64,000 bases of DNA from Gigaspora margarita (Eukaryota; Glomeromycota; Glomeromycetes; Diversisporales; Gigasporaceae), in assembly GCA_009809945.1 (NCBI GenBank), contig WTPW01000928.1:88020-152019 (forward strand), read 5' to 3'. Under the pieces are notes generated by a model. The model had not been told where the DNA came from. It worked only from the letters and a program-made list of their open reading frames with translations, and searched no databases. The translations under genes were made by a program, and so were the position numbers. Of the stretch, positions 11,975-23,180 are shown one piece after another; position 1 is the first letter of the stretch, and the number at the start of each line of letters is the position of its first letter.

Positions 11975-12770
11975 AACTTTTTAAAACTTTGAATGAAGAT
12001 ATCTTGACAACAATTAAAACAAATTCAATAAATTTCTTTTATTTTGCTTTTATATACTTGCAAAATTAAAATAAAAAAGTCCAATGAATTTGTCTTGAAA
12101 GTTGTCAAGATACGTTCAAAGTTTGGTAAAGTATTAAACCCTTTATTAAATAGATGTAGAAATAAAAGGTTTAACTTTGATCAAAGATATCTTGACAAAA
12201 ATTTAAGCTTGTTTTGTTTTCAATTCTGTAACTTTTTATAATTAAAAAAATAAAGTTTTATCGATTTTGCTTAACTGGCTGTTGAGATATCTTTATTATT
12301 AGGTATATAAACAAGAAAATTTTTAAAAACAATAAATAAAAATATCTCAATAATCATTCAAGAAAATTCAAGAAAATTTTTTTATTTTAATTTTTAGACT
12401 TAAAATTAAAATAAAAAGTTAATCAAATTTGTTAATCAAATTTGCTAAGATAGTTAATTAAATATCTTTATTTAAAGTTTAGTAAAAAATTAAAATGCAA
12501 GTAGAAGCAGATAAATTTTTATATATTGAATTCTAATAGTTTGTAGAATTAAAAACAAATTCATCTAATTTGCTTAAATTTTGGTTCAAGATATTTACTT
12601 CTATTTCATAGATGGTTTAATTTTTTTTACCAAACTTTGAATAAAGATATCACAACAACTATCAAAGCAAATTCAACATTCTTTTTTTATTTCAATTCTA
12701 TAAGTATATTAAATAAAAACAATTGAATTTGCTTTAATATCTTCATAGTTTTAAGAAGTTAAAAATACAT
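11975..12770. repeat. Cluster of inverted repeats containing GATATCTTGACAAC
   Basis: The motif TTTGAATGAAGATATCTTGA with CAACAATTAAAACAAATTCA and its inverse occur repeatedly (about 11985, 12110, 12170, 12585, 12640), giving several overlapping AT-rich hairpins. Single diverged copies recur near 35430-35640 and 41940-42060. It looks like a worn-down foldback family. The 65-codon frame at 12044-12241 lies inside a hairpin arm and is not a gene. Confidence 0.5.
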
Positions 12771-12959
12771 TGTACTCATATTAATCATTTTCTGTACTGA
12801 TAATAAAAATAAGTCATGTGCATGCTGTGTCATATATTTTCCCTTTTTACATAGTATCATAGGCAAAAAGTAATATCAATCCAATGCCACATTTCATGTA
12901 ACATCCGGTTATGCATAATCTTAATATACAAGAATTAGCCTTAATGTGCTATAAAATTT

Positions 12960-13220
12960 TAGTTTTAAAAATTCAAAAATTTTTCTAATAACAACAAAAA
13001 ATATAGACAAAATTTAGTTTAAATTTAACAAATTTTAGAAAAATTTTTATTTAAGAGAATTTCTATTTGTATATAGATAATGTAAAAACCAACTAATATT
13101 ACAAAATTTTGATTATGAAACCACTTTTTGGCTTCTAACAAAAAAAAATTCCTTGAGAAATTTTGGTATAAACTAACTCTTGCTCCAAGTCCAAACCTAC
13201 CCTTACCCTAACTATAAGCA
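12960..13220 (-). mobile_element. Relative of the telomere-motif MITE family
   Basis: It shares the AAAAAATTCCTTGAGAAATT block and the CCTACCCTTACCCTAACTAT tract with 1-322 and with the complement of 59766-60113. The ends are unclear. Confidence 0.45.
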
Positions 13221-13324
13221 AGGGTTTATTTTTTTATTGTAAAAATTGGTTTGATTGGTATGTTATACAGATTTGCAAATTAACTATTATTATACATGTA
13301 CAAACACTCCATGTTTATTTAGAA

Positions 13325-13554
13325 CAGTGCACAGGTGCACTCAGTGCACCCCTATGAATTTAGTATTTATAGTAGCCCTAATAGTATAATAAAAGTTAAA
13401 GATAAAATTAAAATTAGGGTTAAGGTTAGGGTTAAATTTAGAGTTGGATTTAGAGTAAAATTGCGAGAAAAGCATTTTTGCTTAGTAACATAGCAGGGTT
13501 ACCCAAGTAAAATATTAAGATATTGAAGGGGTGCACTAAGTGCACAGTGCACTG
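13325..13554. mobile_element. 230-bp MITE with GTGCAC-rich inverted ends
   Basis: The termini CAGTGCACAGGTGCACTCAG and their complement (GGGGTGCACTAAGTGCAC to CAGTGCACTG) are each internally palindromic. The centre carries ATTAGGGTTAAGGTTAGGGT, a telomere-like stretch. The CAGTG start suggests hAT affinity, but no 8-bp duplication is visible. Confidence 0.65.
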
Positions 13555-13944
13555 TATAAAGAATTTCTAAATTTAATAAATTTTAGATAAATTTTGCTAA
13601 AATTGAGTAAATTTTAGATAAAGTTTGATTTAAAGTTAAATGAATTTATGTAAATTCATTCTTTTGTTTTGTTAAAATACAATATTGTATATATTTTTTT
13701 TAATAATTCAGTACATAAATTTTGCTGATTATTTTGAAGAATATTATTATAAACAGAAAAGCTACACTCAACTGAACAAGAAAAGATTGGTAACCAAATA
13801 TAGTCAAGAGCTATTTGGTATAAATAAGAAAGTCAAGAAGAAATTTTATCCCAAAAAATATCTAATGTAGTAAAATCAATAAGATTTAAATCTAAATTAC
13901 AATAAAGTGACCATTCAGAAAAAGTTCTGTAAAAGGTTAAAATC

Positions 13945-15683
13945 ATTTAGGAATATTATTTGTATAATTATATAAATTAAAACTACTTATAGCAAGAGAA
14001 ATAAATTTAGGATCAAAAATTTGGGAGCTTTTAAATAAAAATGATAGAGATAATTTAAAAGATAATTATCAAATTTTTTTAAAGCAGTTTTAAAAGCATC
14101 TTGAAATATAGGAGAAAAATATACAATTTGGGTTTGATATTTGTTAAAACAAGAATTAATTTCTTTACCGATTGTGAATTTGTAGCTTCAGATTTAAAAA
14201 AAATTTCCAAATGATGAAGATGTTACTCAATAAAGAGAAAAATTGGTTGGCATTTCAGATTGAAAATAATTAAGGGTTGAAATAAAAAATAGAGCATAAA
14301 ATTTTAATAAAGGTAAGATAAATTTCTAAACATGCCTTTGCATCAAAGTTATTAAAAAAATGAACAATTTTATTAATACTTTCATTCTTTTCAATTTCAC
14401 TTTCTTCTTTACAAAAACCTCGAATATATTCCAAATAATTGCAAACATAAATTGCTGTTTTGAGCCAAGAATTTATTAGGTACTAATAGGTAATAGCATA
14501 AATTGTAAAGTAATTTGTTGAGTTTGAGTTGAATTAGACTTTAATTGATTATATTCTTTTTAAGCAATGCCATTTTAGATAAATCATATATCTATTATAA
14601 TGGTTTTTATAATGTACAAAAATTTTTTTACGATTTGATATCAACTTTTTTTAAATTATTAAAGTCTTTATTGATAACCATGCTTCATTAAATATACATA
14701 TATATAATTTAATTATTATATTTAATATGTATTAAAAGATTAAGAAAAATATATTTAATTTTACCTAATCAAAGTTTAAGATATGTGCCAAGTTATGTTT
14801 AATTTGAGGCATTACTGGACTAAGAATTTCATGACAAGCTTTTTTCATATATGTATCTGAGCCTGAATTAATTAAACAAGGTGCTAAAAATAGAATTGAC
14901 AATTCTAAAGAAGCTGAAAAACAAGACTACTAATTGTAGAATTATTAACAGGTTTAATATAATCAACAGAAACCAATCTTGTAACTTGGCAATAGAAAAA
15001 TAATGTATTAACTACACTATGTCCTTAAGAATCAGTAGTTTTATTGATATATGTTTAGATTCAAACAAAGTTTTTAACATTATTATATAAAAATCAAATA
15101 TTTCTTTAAGATATAGTCACCTTAAAGTATCATCACATGACAATATTTCAAAAAAAAATCACATTTTGTTAATTTTTTCTAGTGGGATATTAGCGCAACT
15201 TATGCTTCCAATAGATCAGTAATTATAAGTTTTTTAATTTCAATATTTTTTATTGCACTAATAACAGTTTGTTGTTTGTCTATTTGATTGTTTTTTAAGA
15301 TATTGTTCATACTTAGTTTTATGAGCTTCTGAAGCAAGATAAGAAGTTATGGAAGTTCTATTTTCAAAACTAATACTTTTGCTACAATAACAACATATAA
15401 GAAGTAGGACCCCGAAATATACATAGATAGGTCAGGTTAATTATAGGGTTACTAAAAAAGGAAGGATCTGCAAAAAAACTTAAAATAAGCAAAAAAATTA
15501 CTATAAATAGAAAAGATCTGCATAAAAAACCTCAAAAATAAGCAAACTTATACCTGACCTATCTATGTATATTTCGGGGTCCTTAAGAAGTCCATTATTA
15601 GCAAAAACATCAGGTCCAAATTTAGCAGCACAAGAAGGAGCAATAATTTTTGAGAGTGGCATGTTGAATAAAAATATTCTCAA
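13945..15683 (-). pseudogene. hAT-superfamily (CGGBP1-like) transposase relic, disrupted by a MITE
   Basis: Read on the minus strand after skipping a MITE (15406-15583 plus one TSD), a protein with many stops and shifts emerges. It begins PSCAAKFGPDVFANNGLL and continues into a CCYC...H cluster (about 15340-15395), the usual N-terminal zinc-finger-like region of CGGBP1-type hAT proteins. Further in are TTVISAIKNIEIKKLIITD, then SVVNTLFFYCQVTRLVSVDY (about 14950-15010), APCLINSG, and a MPQIKHNLAHIL segment (about 14780-14830). The C-terminal part has AIYVCNYLEYIRGFCKEE (about 14405-14470) and IFDPKFISLAISSFNLYNY near 13965-14025. The order and spacing fit a full-length hAT transposase. Stops, frameshifts and AT drift show that it is dead. 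A plausible start is the ATG before PLSKIIAP, near 15660. Confidence 0.8.
15406..15583. mobile_element. 178-bp hAT-type MITE inside the hAT transposase relic
   Basis: The termini AGGACCCCGAAATATACA and TGTATATTTCGGGGTCCT are long inverted repeats (about 32 bp). The 8-bp TAAGAAGT flanks both sides perfectly (15398-15405 and 15584-15591), the size expected for hAT transposition. Two further copies occur at 43010 and 53683. Removing the insert and one TSD rejoins the zinc-finger coding frame of the host relic. Confidence 0.93.
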
Positions 15684-15759
15684 AAAACTTTTTAAAATAT
15701 TACTAATCCAAATTTTATTAATTGCTTCTTTTGTATCATTTATACTTACAAAATTTTAG

Positions 15760-17125
15760 TACTTTCTATCTAATCTAATTTTTATTACAAATATAAAAAA
15801 TTTTAGAGTACTCTAGTGCTTTGGAATTTCTAATTTAACTATAAAAGGTATTTTCAATTTGTTTTTTCTTTTTTTTGTATATTATATTGTATTTTCAATT
15901 TGTTTTTTTTCTTGTATATTACTTTTTTTTTAATTAACTATTAATTTTATTAACTTACTCGTAAATTCAAAAATTTTAAATTTGGTTTTAAATTTTCATA
16001 TTTTTAACACATCCTTTTATATAGGCTTTACTACTTTTTTGTAATATTACCTCCTTCTTTGTTCATGATTAATATGCATAACTATAGTTTTATTACTATA
16101 CTTTTTTGGTTAGCGAATTTGAATTTAATATGTTCTAATATATTTCAATATATTATATGTTTACTTTTCGTTATGACAAGAATATCATTAGCAAAATTTT
16201 TAAGCAAATATATATTGATATATAATTTTGTTTTATTATATTTCTAACCAAATAACAATAAGTCATATAATCACTAGCGATTTAGTAGAATTTAGCTAGT
16301 TATGGTATTACTAATAGTTAATTATCAATTATTGTTACAGATGATGGTGAAATTGGATAATCATGAAATTTAAATCTATTTTGTGTATATTTTTTAAGGC
16401 TTTCTTGCTGACTTTTTTCTCATAGTAATATGGAATTTAGTAGGGCTTTTTTTTTAAATTGAACCCCCAAATTTTATAAAAATTTTTAAAAAATTTTAGC
16501 TAAACTTGATAATTTTAGATATAAATTTTCTCGAATTTAGAAATTTTTAAAAAATTTGTGTTAATACTTGAAATTTTAGATTTTTAGTAAAAATTTTAGA
16601 TCTAAACTTTTATGGGTCACTGAATGTAGAGTAATTTAGTTATACTCTTAATTATGTTTTGTCATATAAGTATATTACATGTACATAGAGCTATAACACA
16701 ATATGCAATAGCAGAAGAGAAAGTGATAAAGTGGAGCACTGCTTTCATCATATATCTTCATAATGTCTAATAAAAAATGTGTTTAAAATATTGAAATCTG
16801 AGCAAGAATAAAATCTTTTAATAGGTAGAATATTTGTGGATTAATTATTTGGTCTTTTATTTGAAAAAAATTTGTAATAAACTTGTTAAAGCAGAATTTG
16901 ATAGTGTTTTTTTGGTATAATTTTTACAATTTTAATTTAATTGGAACCTTGGCTTTTTTCAAACTAACTAATAACAAATGTTGTTTAAATTCTTATATTG
17001 GTTTTTTATCATTAAATAGTATAGGTAACATAAGAACATTACTCTTATGGCAATATTTACATTACTAAATTTACTAAAAAATCTTAATTATAACAATATA
17101 TCTACTTATGATAATGAATAAGTGT
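15760..17125. other. AT-rich stretch without supported genes
   Basis: This stretch follows the hAT relic on its N-terminal side and could include its terminal region, but no TIR was recognised. Frames at 16059-16247 and 16883-17068 are hydrophobic, short and unsupported. A run of TTTTTAAAAATTTT-type hairpins occupies about 16440-16600. Confidence 0.45.
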
Positions 17126-17127
17126 AT

Positions 17128-17345
17128 TAGAAAATTCCTATAGATGTTTCTATTAATTAATGGTATAAACTTAACAATACAGACAAGATTTCTATAATTG
17201 ATACTGGAGCATCTGTAGTATTACTGCCCTGTAATATTATGGACCAAATAATATTTGTATCTAGTGATGGAATCATTATCTATTAACAAAATGATAATGA
17301 TTATATTTCTATAATTCAACACCAAGAAATTATTAATAACAATAT
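17128..17345 (+). pseudogene. Retroelement aspartic protease (retropepsin) scrap
   Basis: The frame reads DKISIIDTGASVVLLPCNIM (GAT of the DTG at 17200). D-T-G-A-S followed by a hydrophobic strand is the active-site signature of retropepsins from LTR and related retroelements; a KIPIDVSIN strand precedes it, as in family members. The frame has stops before and after it, and no reverse transcriptase, integrase or LTR was found nearby. Assignment to Ty3/gypsy or another lineage is not possible from this scrap. Confidence 0.6.
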
Positions 17346-17640
17346 ATAATTTATTGAAAATTTATTTTTTTAAAAAAAAATGTTTATACTGTGTATATAA
17401 TAAAAGACTTTATATTTGAATATTAACAAATATATATTTTGTAGACTTATTATATACTATAAAATTTTTTTTTTTTTTAAAGCTTTAATATTTTTTGAAA
17501 AATATAATTAGAAAAAAATATTATTCACTTTTTTTAGTTTGTAGCAATTGAACAAACAATTCATATAATAATAATCATATACTAAAGATTTAAATAATAC
17601 TTTACATTTTTAAAATAGTAATAAATTTAAGTACTAGGTT

Positions 17641-17781
17641 CAGTGCGAGAACCCTTAAATCAACTAGTCCTATATATGTAGCCAAATTTTGGGTTGGATC
17701 AGAGGTTGAGTTAGAGCTAATAAAATTGCAAAAAATTTTGTAAATAAAAAAAAAAAAAACAAAAATACAAAAATACAAAAA
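17641..17781. mobile_element. Left part of a CAGTGC...TTAAATCAACTAG MITE
   Basis: It matches the left 140 bp of the complete copy at 22760-23180 (CAGTGCGAGAACCCTTAAAT, then CTAGTCCTATATATGT, then a GGGTTGGATCAGAGG region). It breaks off exactly at the TATA where the composite element 17786-20127 begins. Its right part lies at 20132-20539. Because the GGGTCAGAAGTTGAG segment occurs on both sides of the insert, two separate copies remain an alternative. Confidence 0.65.
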
Positions 17782-17934
17782 TATAGTGGAGGTATCCATA
17801 AATAACATTATATTTGAGGGGGGAGGGGGTCCCCTAAAATATAACATTTTTTAATAAGTAAAGAGGGGTCAAAAAAATATAATGTAATTTTTTTATAAAA
17901 TTTTTTTAAAACTTGATCCAGAGGTCCAAATTGG

Positions 17935-17990
17935 ATAATTTTGGTACCATTTGAATTGTCTCGAGGAGAGAATTTGAATAGTACCAAATT
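17935..17990. repeat. GGTACCAT-GTCTC hairpin
   Basis: ATTTTGGTACCATTTGAATT faces AATTTGAATAGTACCAAAT around a GTCTCGAGGAGAG centre. It is a diverged member of the CpG-rich hairpins concentrated at 27.0-28.7 kb. Confidence 0.6.
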
Positions 17991-18086
17991 TATTTTATTT
18001 AGATCACTAGATCAAAAGTTATTGCCAAATACTATTGGTTATTATGTTTCTTATAAAATTACTATAAAATCAATAGTTTTTTGTGA

Positions 18087-19180
18087 TCAACTCTTTCTAA
18101 CGATCATTTGGACCAACTTTTCCAAGAAGACTGAACTGTAGAAATCTTATAGATATTATGCAACTCTCTAATACAAACCTTCTTTTAGAGTATCTGGGAT
18201 CAAGAGTTCTTTCTGGGATGACTGAAAGAGAGCTGAAAAAGAAGCTCTTGGTTAGGGCTCCCTGGTATAAAACACAAAGACTATTGAATTGTAGTTGGTT
18301 ACGCTATAACTGGAAGTCTTTGTCACGAAGCTCAAATATTTGTTTGAGTCTTAGTAGAGGCTGTATAATTTTCTATAGACTGCAAAACTTACATGGTTTT
18401 AAATCCACAAAACAAGTTGAACCGCCTGGTATTCTTTTCACTCTTTTGGCTTTTGCAAAATTTCAACAAAGTGGGTGATTTGGCTTACCCTCTCCAAAGA
18501 ATTGGCAATGTTTACTTCTTCTATATTGGGATTGCGGCTACCATATCAGATCATTACCTCAGCCAAACCACAGTCCTGTCGAAGTAAACAAGAAACATCA
18601 TGTGTATGATTTACAGTCTGGTCAAGATCAAATAGAACGTTACGTAGAATAGAGGAAAAATAAAATTTTGTTTTCGTATATAGTATTAGCCATAGTTTAT
18701 TAGATTTTTTTTTCTTTAAAGAGTTTTTTCTTTGTACATATAATACTCATCGTGTTTTGCGTAGTATTATATAATTTTTACTTTTAGCCTCTTATAGGCA
18801 AAATTCTTTTGTCATAGACCGTCGCTTTTACCTTTTTCTTCTTTTTTTCTTTTTTTTCTTTTGTTTGTTTTTGGTTTTCATTTAGGTAGTAGTAGTTTTT
18901 TCCCACTTAGTTTTTCTTTCCCTTTTTTTTCTTTTCTATAAGTTTTTTTTTTCTAGTAGAATTCTTCTACCCAGGAAGCTAGGAGAAGAAGGTTTAAAAG
19001 TAGGCAGTCTGACAAAGTTCCTGACTTAAGTCAGTGCAGCAGGTTATATTTGTTCTTGTTTATCAAGAAGGGATGATGTCAGACTTATTAGTAGTTTAGT
19101 AATATATCTTATATTTGTGGTTTGTGTATGTATTTGATGAAATAAAGTACTGGCGAGACTGCCTAAGTTCGAAAAAAAAA
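18087..19180 (+). mobile_element. Non-LTR-type retroposon with poly(A) and 14-bp TSD
   Basis: A perfect 14-bp duplication ATAGTTTTTTGTGA lies at 18073-18086 and 19181-19194. The 3' end has AATAAAG, a short GGCGAGACTGCC hairpin and an A9 tail: hallmarks of target-primed reverse transcription. A central block (about 18440-18515; TTGCAAAATTTCAACAAAGT, then CTTACCCTCTCCAAAG) is conserved in the retroposons at 40741-41903 (minus) and 54766-55640. A pyrimidine-rich tract (about 18830-18960) follows. Frames of 106 and 64 codons overlap the conserved block, but no known protein was recognised. It may be a large SINE or the 3' part of a LINE. Confidence 0.88.
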
Positions 19181-19224
19181 ATAGTTTTTTGTGAATAGCT
19201 CTTAATCTAGTAGTCCAAATGAAA

Positions 19225-19280
19225 TGATTTTGGTACTATTGGATTTGTCTTACTGAGACAAATCAAATAGTACCAAAATC
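19225..19280. repeat. GGTACTAT-GTCTTACTGAGAC hairpin
   Basis: GATTTTGGTACTATTGGATT pairs with AATCAAATAGTACCAAAATC across TGTCTTACTGAGACA. It is a second hairpin of the family, immediately beyond the retroposon. Confidence 0.65.
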
Positions 19281-19355
19281 CTCCATGGGTCATAATATAT
19301 CCAAGTTTTTGTAAAATTATATATATAAATATACAGATTTTTAAATTTTTTTTTA

Positions 19356-19671
19356 TATGGAGCCTTTGCAGTAGAAAGGGCGGATACATCAATATATATA
19401 ATTTTGAGATAATTGAATTTAATCATTTGTTTTGATTTTTGGACTGATTCGGGTCAATCAAATTCACGATTTTGATTGGTTAAATATAATATATGATTAA
19501 TGGGTAATCTTGTGATGCACTTGGCTTCAACCTCATGCAACTTTCTTTTATATTACTGCAAATTGACTTTCATTTATAATTGAAAAATGTTGGTCATATT
19601 GAAATTTACCAAAATTTAATAAAAACTTATTTTTTTATTTTGGAGTTGTATCTGCTCTTTCTACTGCAAAG
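19356..19671. mobile_element. MITE with CTTTGCAGTAGAAAG ends
   Basis: GGAGCCTTTGCAGTAGAAAG near the left end pairs with CTTTCTACTGCAAAGCCC at the right end. TATAT flanks both sides. The interior includes ATTGGTTAAATATAATATAT. No protein is encoded. Confidence 0.6.
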
Positions 19672-19688
19672 CCCTATATAGTCTAGGA

Positions 19689-20068
19689 CAGTGTTGTCAT
19701 GAGACACAGACACGGGCAGCAGACAGTCTGGGATGGAATGTCTGGAACATGTCTGCCCAGAATTTTTTTTGTCCCGGACATTCAGCAAATTAATATGTAA
19801 TCACCAACCAATAAAATTTGTTGTATTTATCGTAAATTATTTTCATTTTTTACAAAATGCAAACCAAGTTCTGTATAATTCTGTAATTTGATTGGTTTTA
19901 CTCAGTGGACATGTCCCAGATATAGTAGAGACAAGGTTAAAAATTAGTGAGACATTGTTCGTGAACAATATTGTGTTGGAACATTATTGTGGACATGTTC
20001 TGGACGTCCCATCCCAGACTGTCCATGTCTCTATAAAATTGGTGGAACAATGTCTGTGTACAACACTG
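19689..20068. mobile_element. 380-bp hAT-type MITE (CAGTGTTGT termini)
   Basis: The ends are CAGTGTTGTCATGAGACA and its complement ending TGTACAACACTG. Subterminal ACAGTCTGGGATGG pairs with CCATCCCAGACTGT-type sequence. GTCTAGGA (19681-19688) and GTCTAGGG (20069-20076) form an 8-bp duplication with one mismatch. Many GACATG/CATGTC words occur inside. The 60-codon frame at 19892 is incidental. Confidence 0.88.
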
Positions 20069-20131
20069 GTCTAGGGGGTCAAGAGCTACTATGTAGAGTA
20101 TATAACATTATTTATGGATGCTCCCAGTATA

Positions 20132-20539
20132 ACAAAAAAAATTTTTTTTGATATTTTATTTTAAATTTGGGTCAGAAGTTGAGTTGGAGCCAATAAAATT
20201 GCAAACAAATTTTACAAATAAAAAAAACTTAGCAAAATTAATTTTAAAAACTTTTTTATAAATTTTTTTAAAAATTTTTTTATAATTCTGGCCAGCATTA
20301 TAGAAATTCTGCCCAAAATTATAGTGGCCAAATTTTATGTTTATTAATAAAAATAGTCAACTTTAAACCTTTATAAAAGTAGGTAAACTTAATAAATTAA
20401 AAAACAAATTCTATAGTTTTATTCTTAAAGTCTTTTTTTACATTTCTATAAAAAAAAATTATTCTAGCTATATTAGTTATTTTTTTATAATGTTTTAAAA
20501 ATTATTAATTCACTTGTTGATTTAAGAGTTCCTGCACTG
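20132..20539. mobile_element. Right part of the CAGTGC MITE
   Basis: It matches the right part of 22760-23180: an AATTCTGGCCAGCATTATAG region, AAAATAGTCAACTTTAAACC, and the terminus TTGATTTAAGAGTTCCTGCACTG followed by TA. It continues the fragment at 17641-17781 across the inserted composite element. Confidence 0.65.
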
Positions 20540-20559
20540 TAAAACAATACAAAAATTAT

Positions 20560-21170
20560 TTTAATGTCAAGAAAATTTTTTGTACAGGAATTTTTTAAAG
20601 AGCTTTTACAGTGTTTCTTTAGAGTCAGATTATTATTAATTGCAAATTATTTATGAGCAGGGTTTAAAATTGACTTACACATGAATACAATGCATAATGA
20701 ATGTAAATTTTTTAATGAGCATGAAAAAATTATTCTGTGCATTTTAATTTTTATAACAAGTGTGAAGCTGAACTCAATTTTGTATTTTGCAACCTAAGCT
20801 AGATAGTATACATATGATATATAAGCCATTTATGAATAGTTTTATCATTTGTTCTAGAATATTTTAAAAAAATTTTTTGTGACTATACTATACATGGCAT
20901 ATTACTAGTCATGACTAAATTTTTAATAACCTGATGCATCTATAACAAATTAGAAAACAAGATCAGATATAACATAAAAATAAAAAACAATCACTTATTT
21001 TGAAAAGACTCATTTATCTCAAAATTTCATATGCACTAACAAAAAAAATTTCTTGCAAGATATTGTTATAATATTATCTATTAATTTTGACATTAATCCT
21101 AACTTTTTAAGGGTAAAATAGCATATAATTTGATGCAAATAAGTAATTAATATATGTAATCTATGACATG
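20560..21170. other. Gene-free spacer with a telomere-motif MITE remnant
   Basis: Near 21000-21110 the phrases ATCTCAAAATTTCATATGCA and AAAAAATTTCTTGCAAGATA recall the 59766 family. Nothing else was recognised. Confidence 0.4.
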
Positions 21171-21171
21171 G

Positions 21172-21232
21172 GCATTATTTTAAAAATTGCATTCTCTAAA
21201 AATAGCATACGTAGTTTTGAAATAACGCCCAT
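21172..21232. repeat. Short hairpin
   Basis: ATGGGCATTATTTTAAAAAT faces TTTGAAATAACGCCCAT. Related AAAATAGCACACA words follow to 21620 (ending GTGCATTATTTTGTGGTAAT) and suggest a worn MITE. Confidence 0.45.
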
Positions 21233-21670
21233 ACACATCCCAAAATAGCATGCACCATATATAGAATACTATATAATTGAATGCATAACAAAAGTGTTCA
21301 ATGAATGCTTTATATTCATCCTTTTTAAATTAGACCTTAGAGTGCTGTGTAAGCCAAAGAACAAAGAAAAATAAGGTCATAAATCTACAAGCGATACTTT
21401 ATAAATGTGCAGGTTTTTAAAAATAAATTATTCGCTTTTTACTATCGCTATATAGAAGTCAACAATAGGTTAATTGTTTTTCTATATATATATATATTAA
21501 GGTTTCGCCGGTGCAGGATAAAAAATTAGGTTACCTCAAAATAGCACACATGCGCACACTCAAAATAGCACACAAGTGATTGAAACACTATGTAGGTGTG
21601 CATTATTTTGTGGTAATACGGTATGTAAAATTGCAATTAAACTTTAATTAATTGAGTTCAAACAATTAGT

Positions 21671-21765
21671 AATAATTCTGGTCAAATTTGTAGATCATTT
21701 GGCCAGATCTAGAACAAAACAACTTTAAATATAGTCAAATGATCTGCAAGTTTGACCAGAATTAT
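21671..21765. mobile_element. ~95-bp hairpin MITE
   Basis: ATAATTCTGGTCAAATTTGT pairs with AAGTTTGACCAGAATTAT, and TAGATCATTTG with CAAATGATCTG, making almost the whole element double-stranded when folded. No TSD was resolved. Confidence 0.6.
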
Positions 21766-22192
21766 GAATAATAGTTTTATTGATTATGTGATACATATCA
21801 GTTTATAGAATAATTGTTATCGACTATAACTGTTATGACCAACCAAACCTATATCTGGTGTTTTTCTTATATAGTAAACATCTACAAGTAATAATATTCA
21901 ATAATTTACTTTAAATTTTTGATATAAATTTTAATTATATTTCTTTGATTTTATTTTGTTTCATTTCATTGCTTAATTTTTTTTTAAATTAAACGATTTT
22001 AATTGACATCAATTTTTTAAATATGTATTATCAAGTATTTTTATCAATTATGCAACAACTGGATAACTCAGATAATTATTCCATATTTGAGATAGTCCTA
22101 TATAGAGACTAAAATTAGCAGCAAATCAAATTGGGCTATATTGTTTACTTAAAAAAATTTTCCATATTGATAAAATTAAGTTAAAATTTAAA

Positions 22193-22471
22193 ATGTCTAT
22201 AACTGTTGAGTCTTCTGCAGTTTCCAGACTTTTGGTAATGGAGTTGTTCTACGAAAACTATTTTGTATTTATTACCTATAAAAGATGGACACTTCCACAT
22301 TACATAGCTACTATACATAAAAACTACAAAGATACTACAATAGACAAGGCATATCACTGCTTCTTTAAGACTTTGGAACAGTTTGCAGATGATCTAGATA
22401 CTGCAAAAGAAATATGTGAAGTTTCAAACGCATTAATAAAGAAAAGGAGGATGAGTAACAATTATGTATAG
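22193..22471 (+). CDS. Unrecognised 92-codon ORF
   Basis: An ATG-started frame contains KAYHCFFKTLEQFADDLDTA and a basic end KKRRMSNNYV. I recognise no domain. It lies about 0.3 kb before the MITE that truncates the front of the Tigger relic and has no recognisable helix-turn-helix, so I do not assign it to that transposase. Amino-acid usage looks more protein-like than neighbouring frames. It could be an exon or a transposon fragment. Confidence 0.3.
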   Translation: MSITVESSAVSRLLVMELFYENYFVFITYKRWTLPHYIATIHKNYKDTTIDKAYHCFFKTLEQFADDLDTAKEICEVSNALIKKRRMSNNYV

Positions 22472-22759
22472 ATAATGGCTTTGGTATAAGAATAATATTT
22501 ATAAAGAAAGTTCCACTATTGTTGCCCAATTTCACAATGTTAACTTCCTTGAAGTATCATTTCTCTGATCCTATAATCTGCAAACCATATTTTCTAGCAA
22601 GACATATCTGATAGCCTATTTTGTTGATAGAGGTTTTGTGTCTTTTTTTCATGATCAAACTAAATTTCAGCAATCTAATTTTTCGGCATGAAATATAATA
22701 CATAGTTACTTTTGATATAATTGACTTTTGATATTATAAAAACTAAGTAAATCTTGATA

Positions 22760-23180
22760 CAGTGCAGGAACCCTTAAATCAACTAGTCCTATATATGTGG
22801 CCAAATTTTGGGTTGGGTCAGAAGTTGGGTTAGATTGGGTCGGAGCTAATAAAATTGCAGAAAATTTTGTGAATAAAAAAAATATATATATATATATAGT
22901 ATAAAAAATTTATAATTCTGCTAATTCTGGCCGGCATTATGATAATTCTGGCCAAAATTATAGCAGCCAAATTTTACTTTTATTAATAAAAATAGTTAAC
23001 TTTAAACCTTTTCAAAGGTAGTTAAACTTAATAAATTAAAAAACCAAATCTATAGCTTTATTCTTAAAGTCTTTCTCTATATTTCTATAGAAAAAAAAAT
23101 TGTCCTAGCTATACTAGTTATTTTTTTATAACATTTTAAAATTATCAATTTCGCTTGTTGATTTAAGGGTTCCCGCACTG
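22760..23180. mobile_element. 421-bp CAGTGC MITE with TA target duplication
   Basis: The ends CAGTGCAGGAACCCTTAAAT and ATTTAAGGGTTCCCGCACTG are inverted and flanked by TA (22758-22759, 23181-23182). The interior holds GGGTTGGGTCAGAAGTTGGG, a (TA)n run and paired AATTCTGGCC words. The right edge abuts the first readable codons of the Tigger relic, so the MITE inserted into or against its 5' part. Homologous to 17641-17781 plus 20132-20539. Confidence 0.85.

Larger units (their letters stand above)
17786..20127. mobile_element. 2.3-kb composite inverted-repeat element
   Basis: The ends GGTATCCATAAATAACATTA and the complementary TAACATTATTTATGGATGCT form an imperfect ~30-bp TIR, flanked by TATA at 17782-17785 and 20128-20131. 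G-rich tracts follow the left end (GAGGGGGGAGGGGGTCCCCT), and the counterpart CTAGGGGGTC lies near the right end. The element holds two GGTACCAT/GTCTC hairpins, a retroposon (18087-19180), a MITE (19356-19671) and a hAT MITE (19689-20068). Without the two TSD-bounded inserts (18087-19180 and 19689-20068) about 0.85 kb remains. No transposase of its own was recognised. Confidence 0.7.

Noticed and set aside
18158..18587. 106- and 64-codon ORFs as a host gene
   Set aside because: They lie wholly within a retroposon bounded by a 14-bp TSD; better treated as part of a repeat family.
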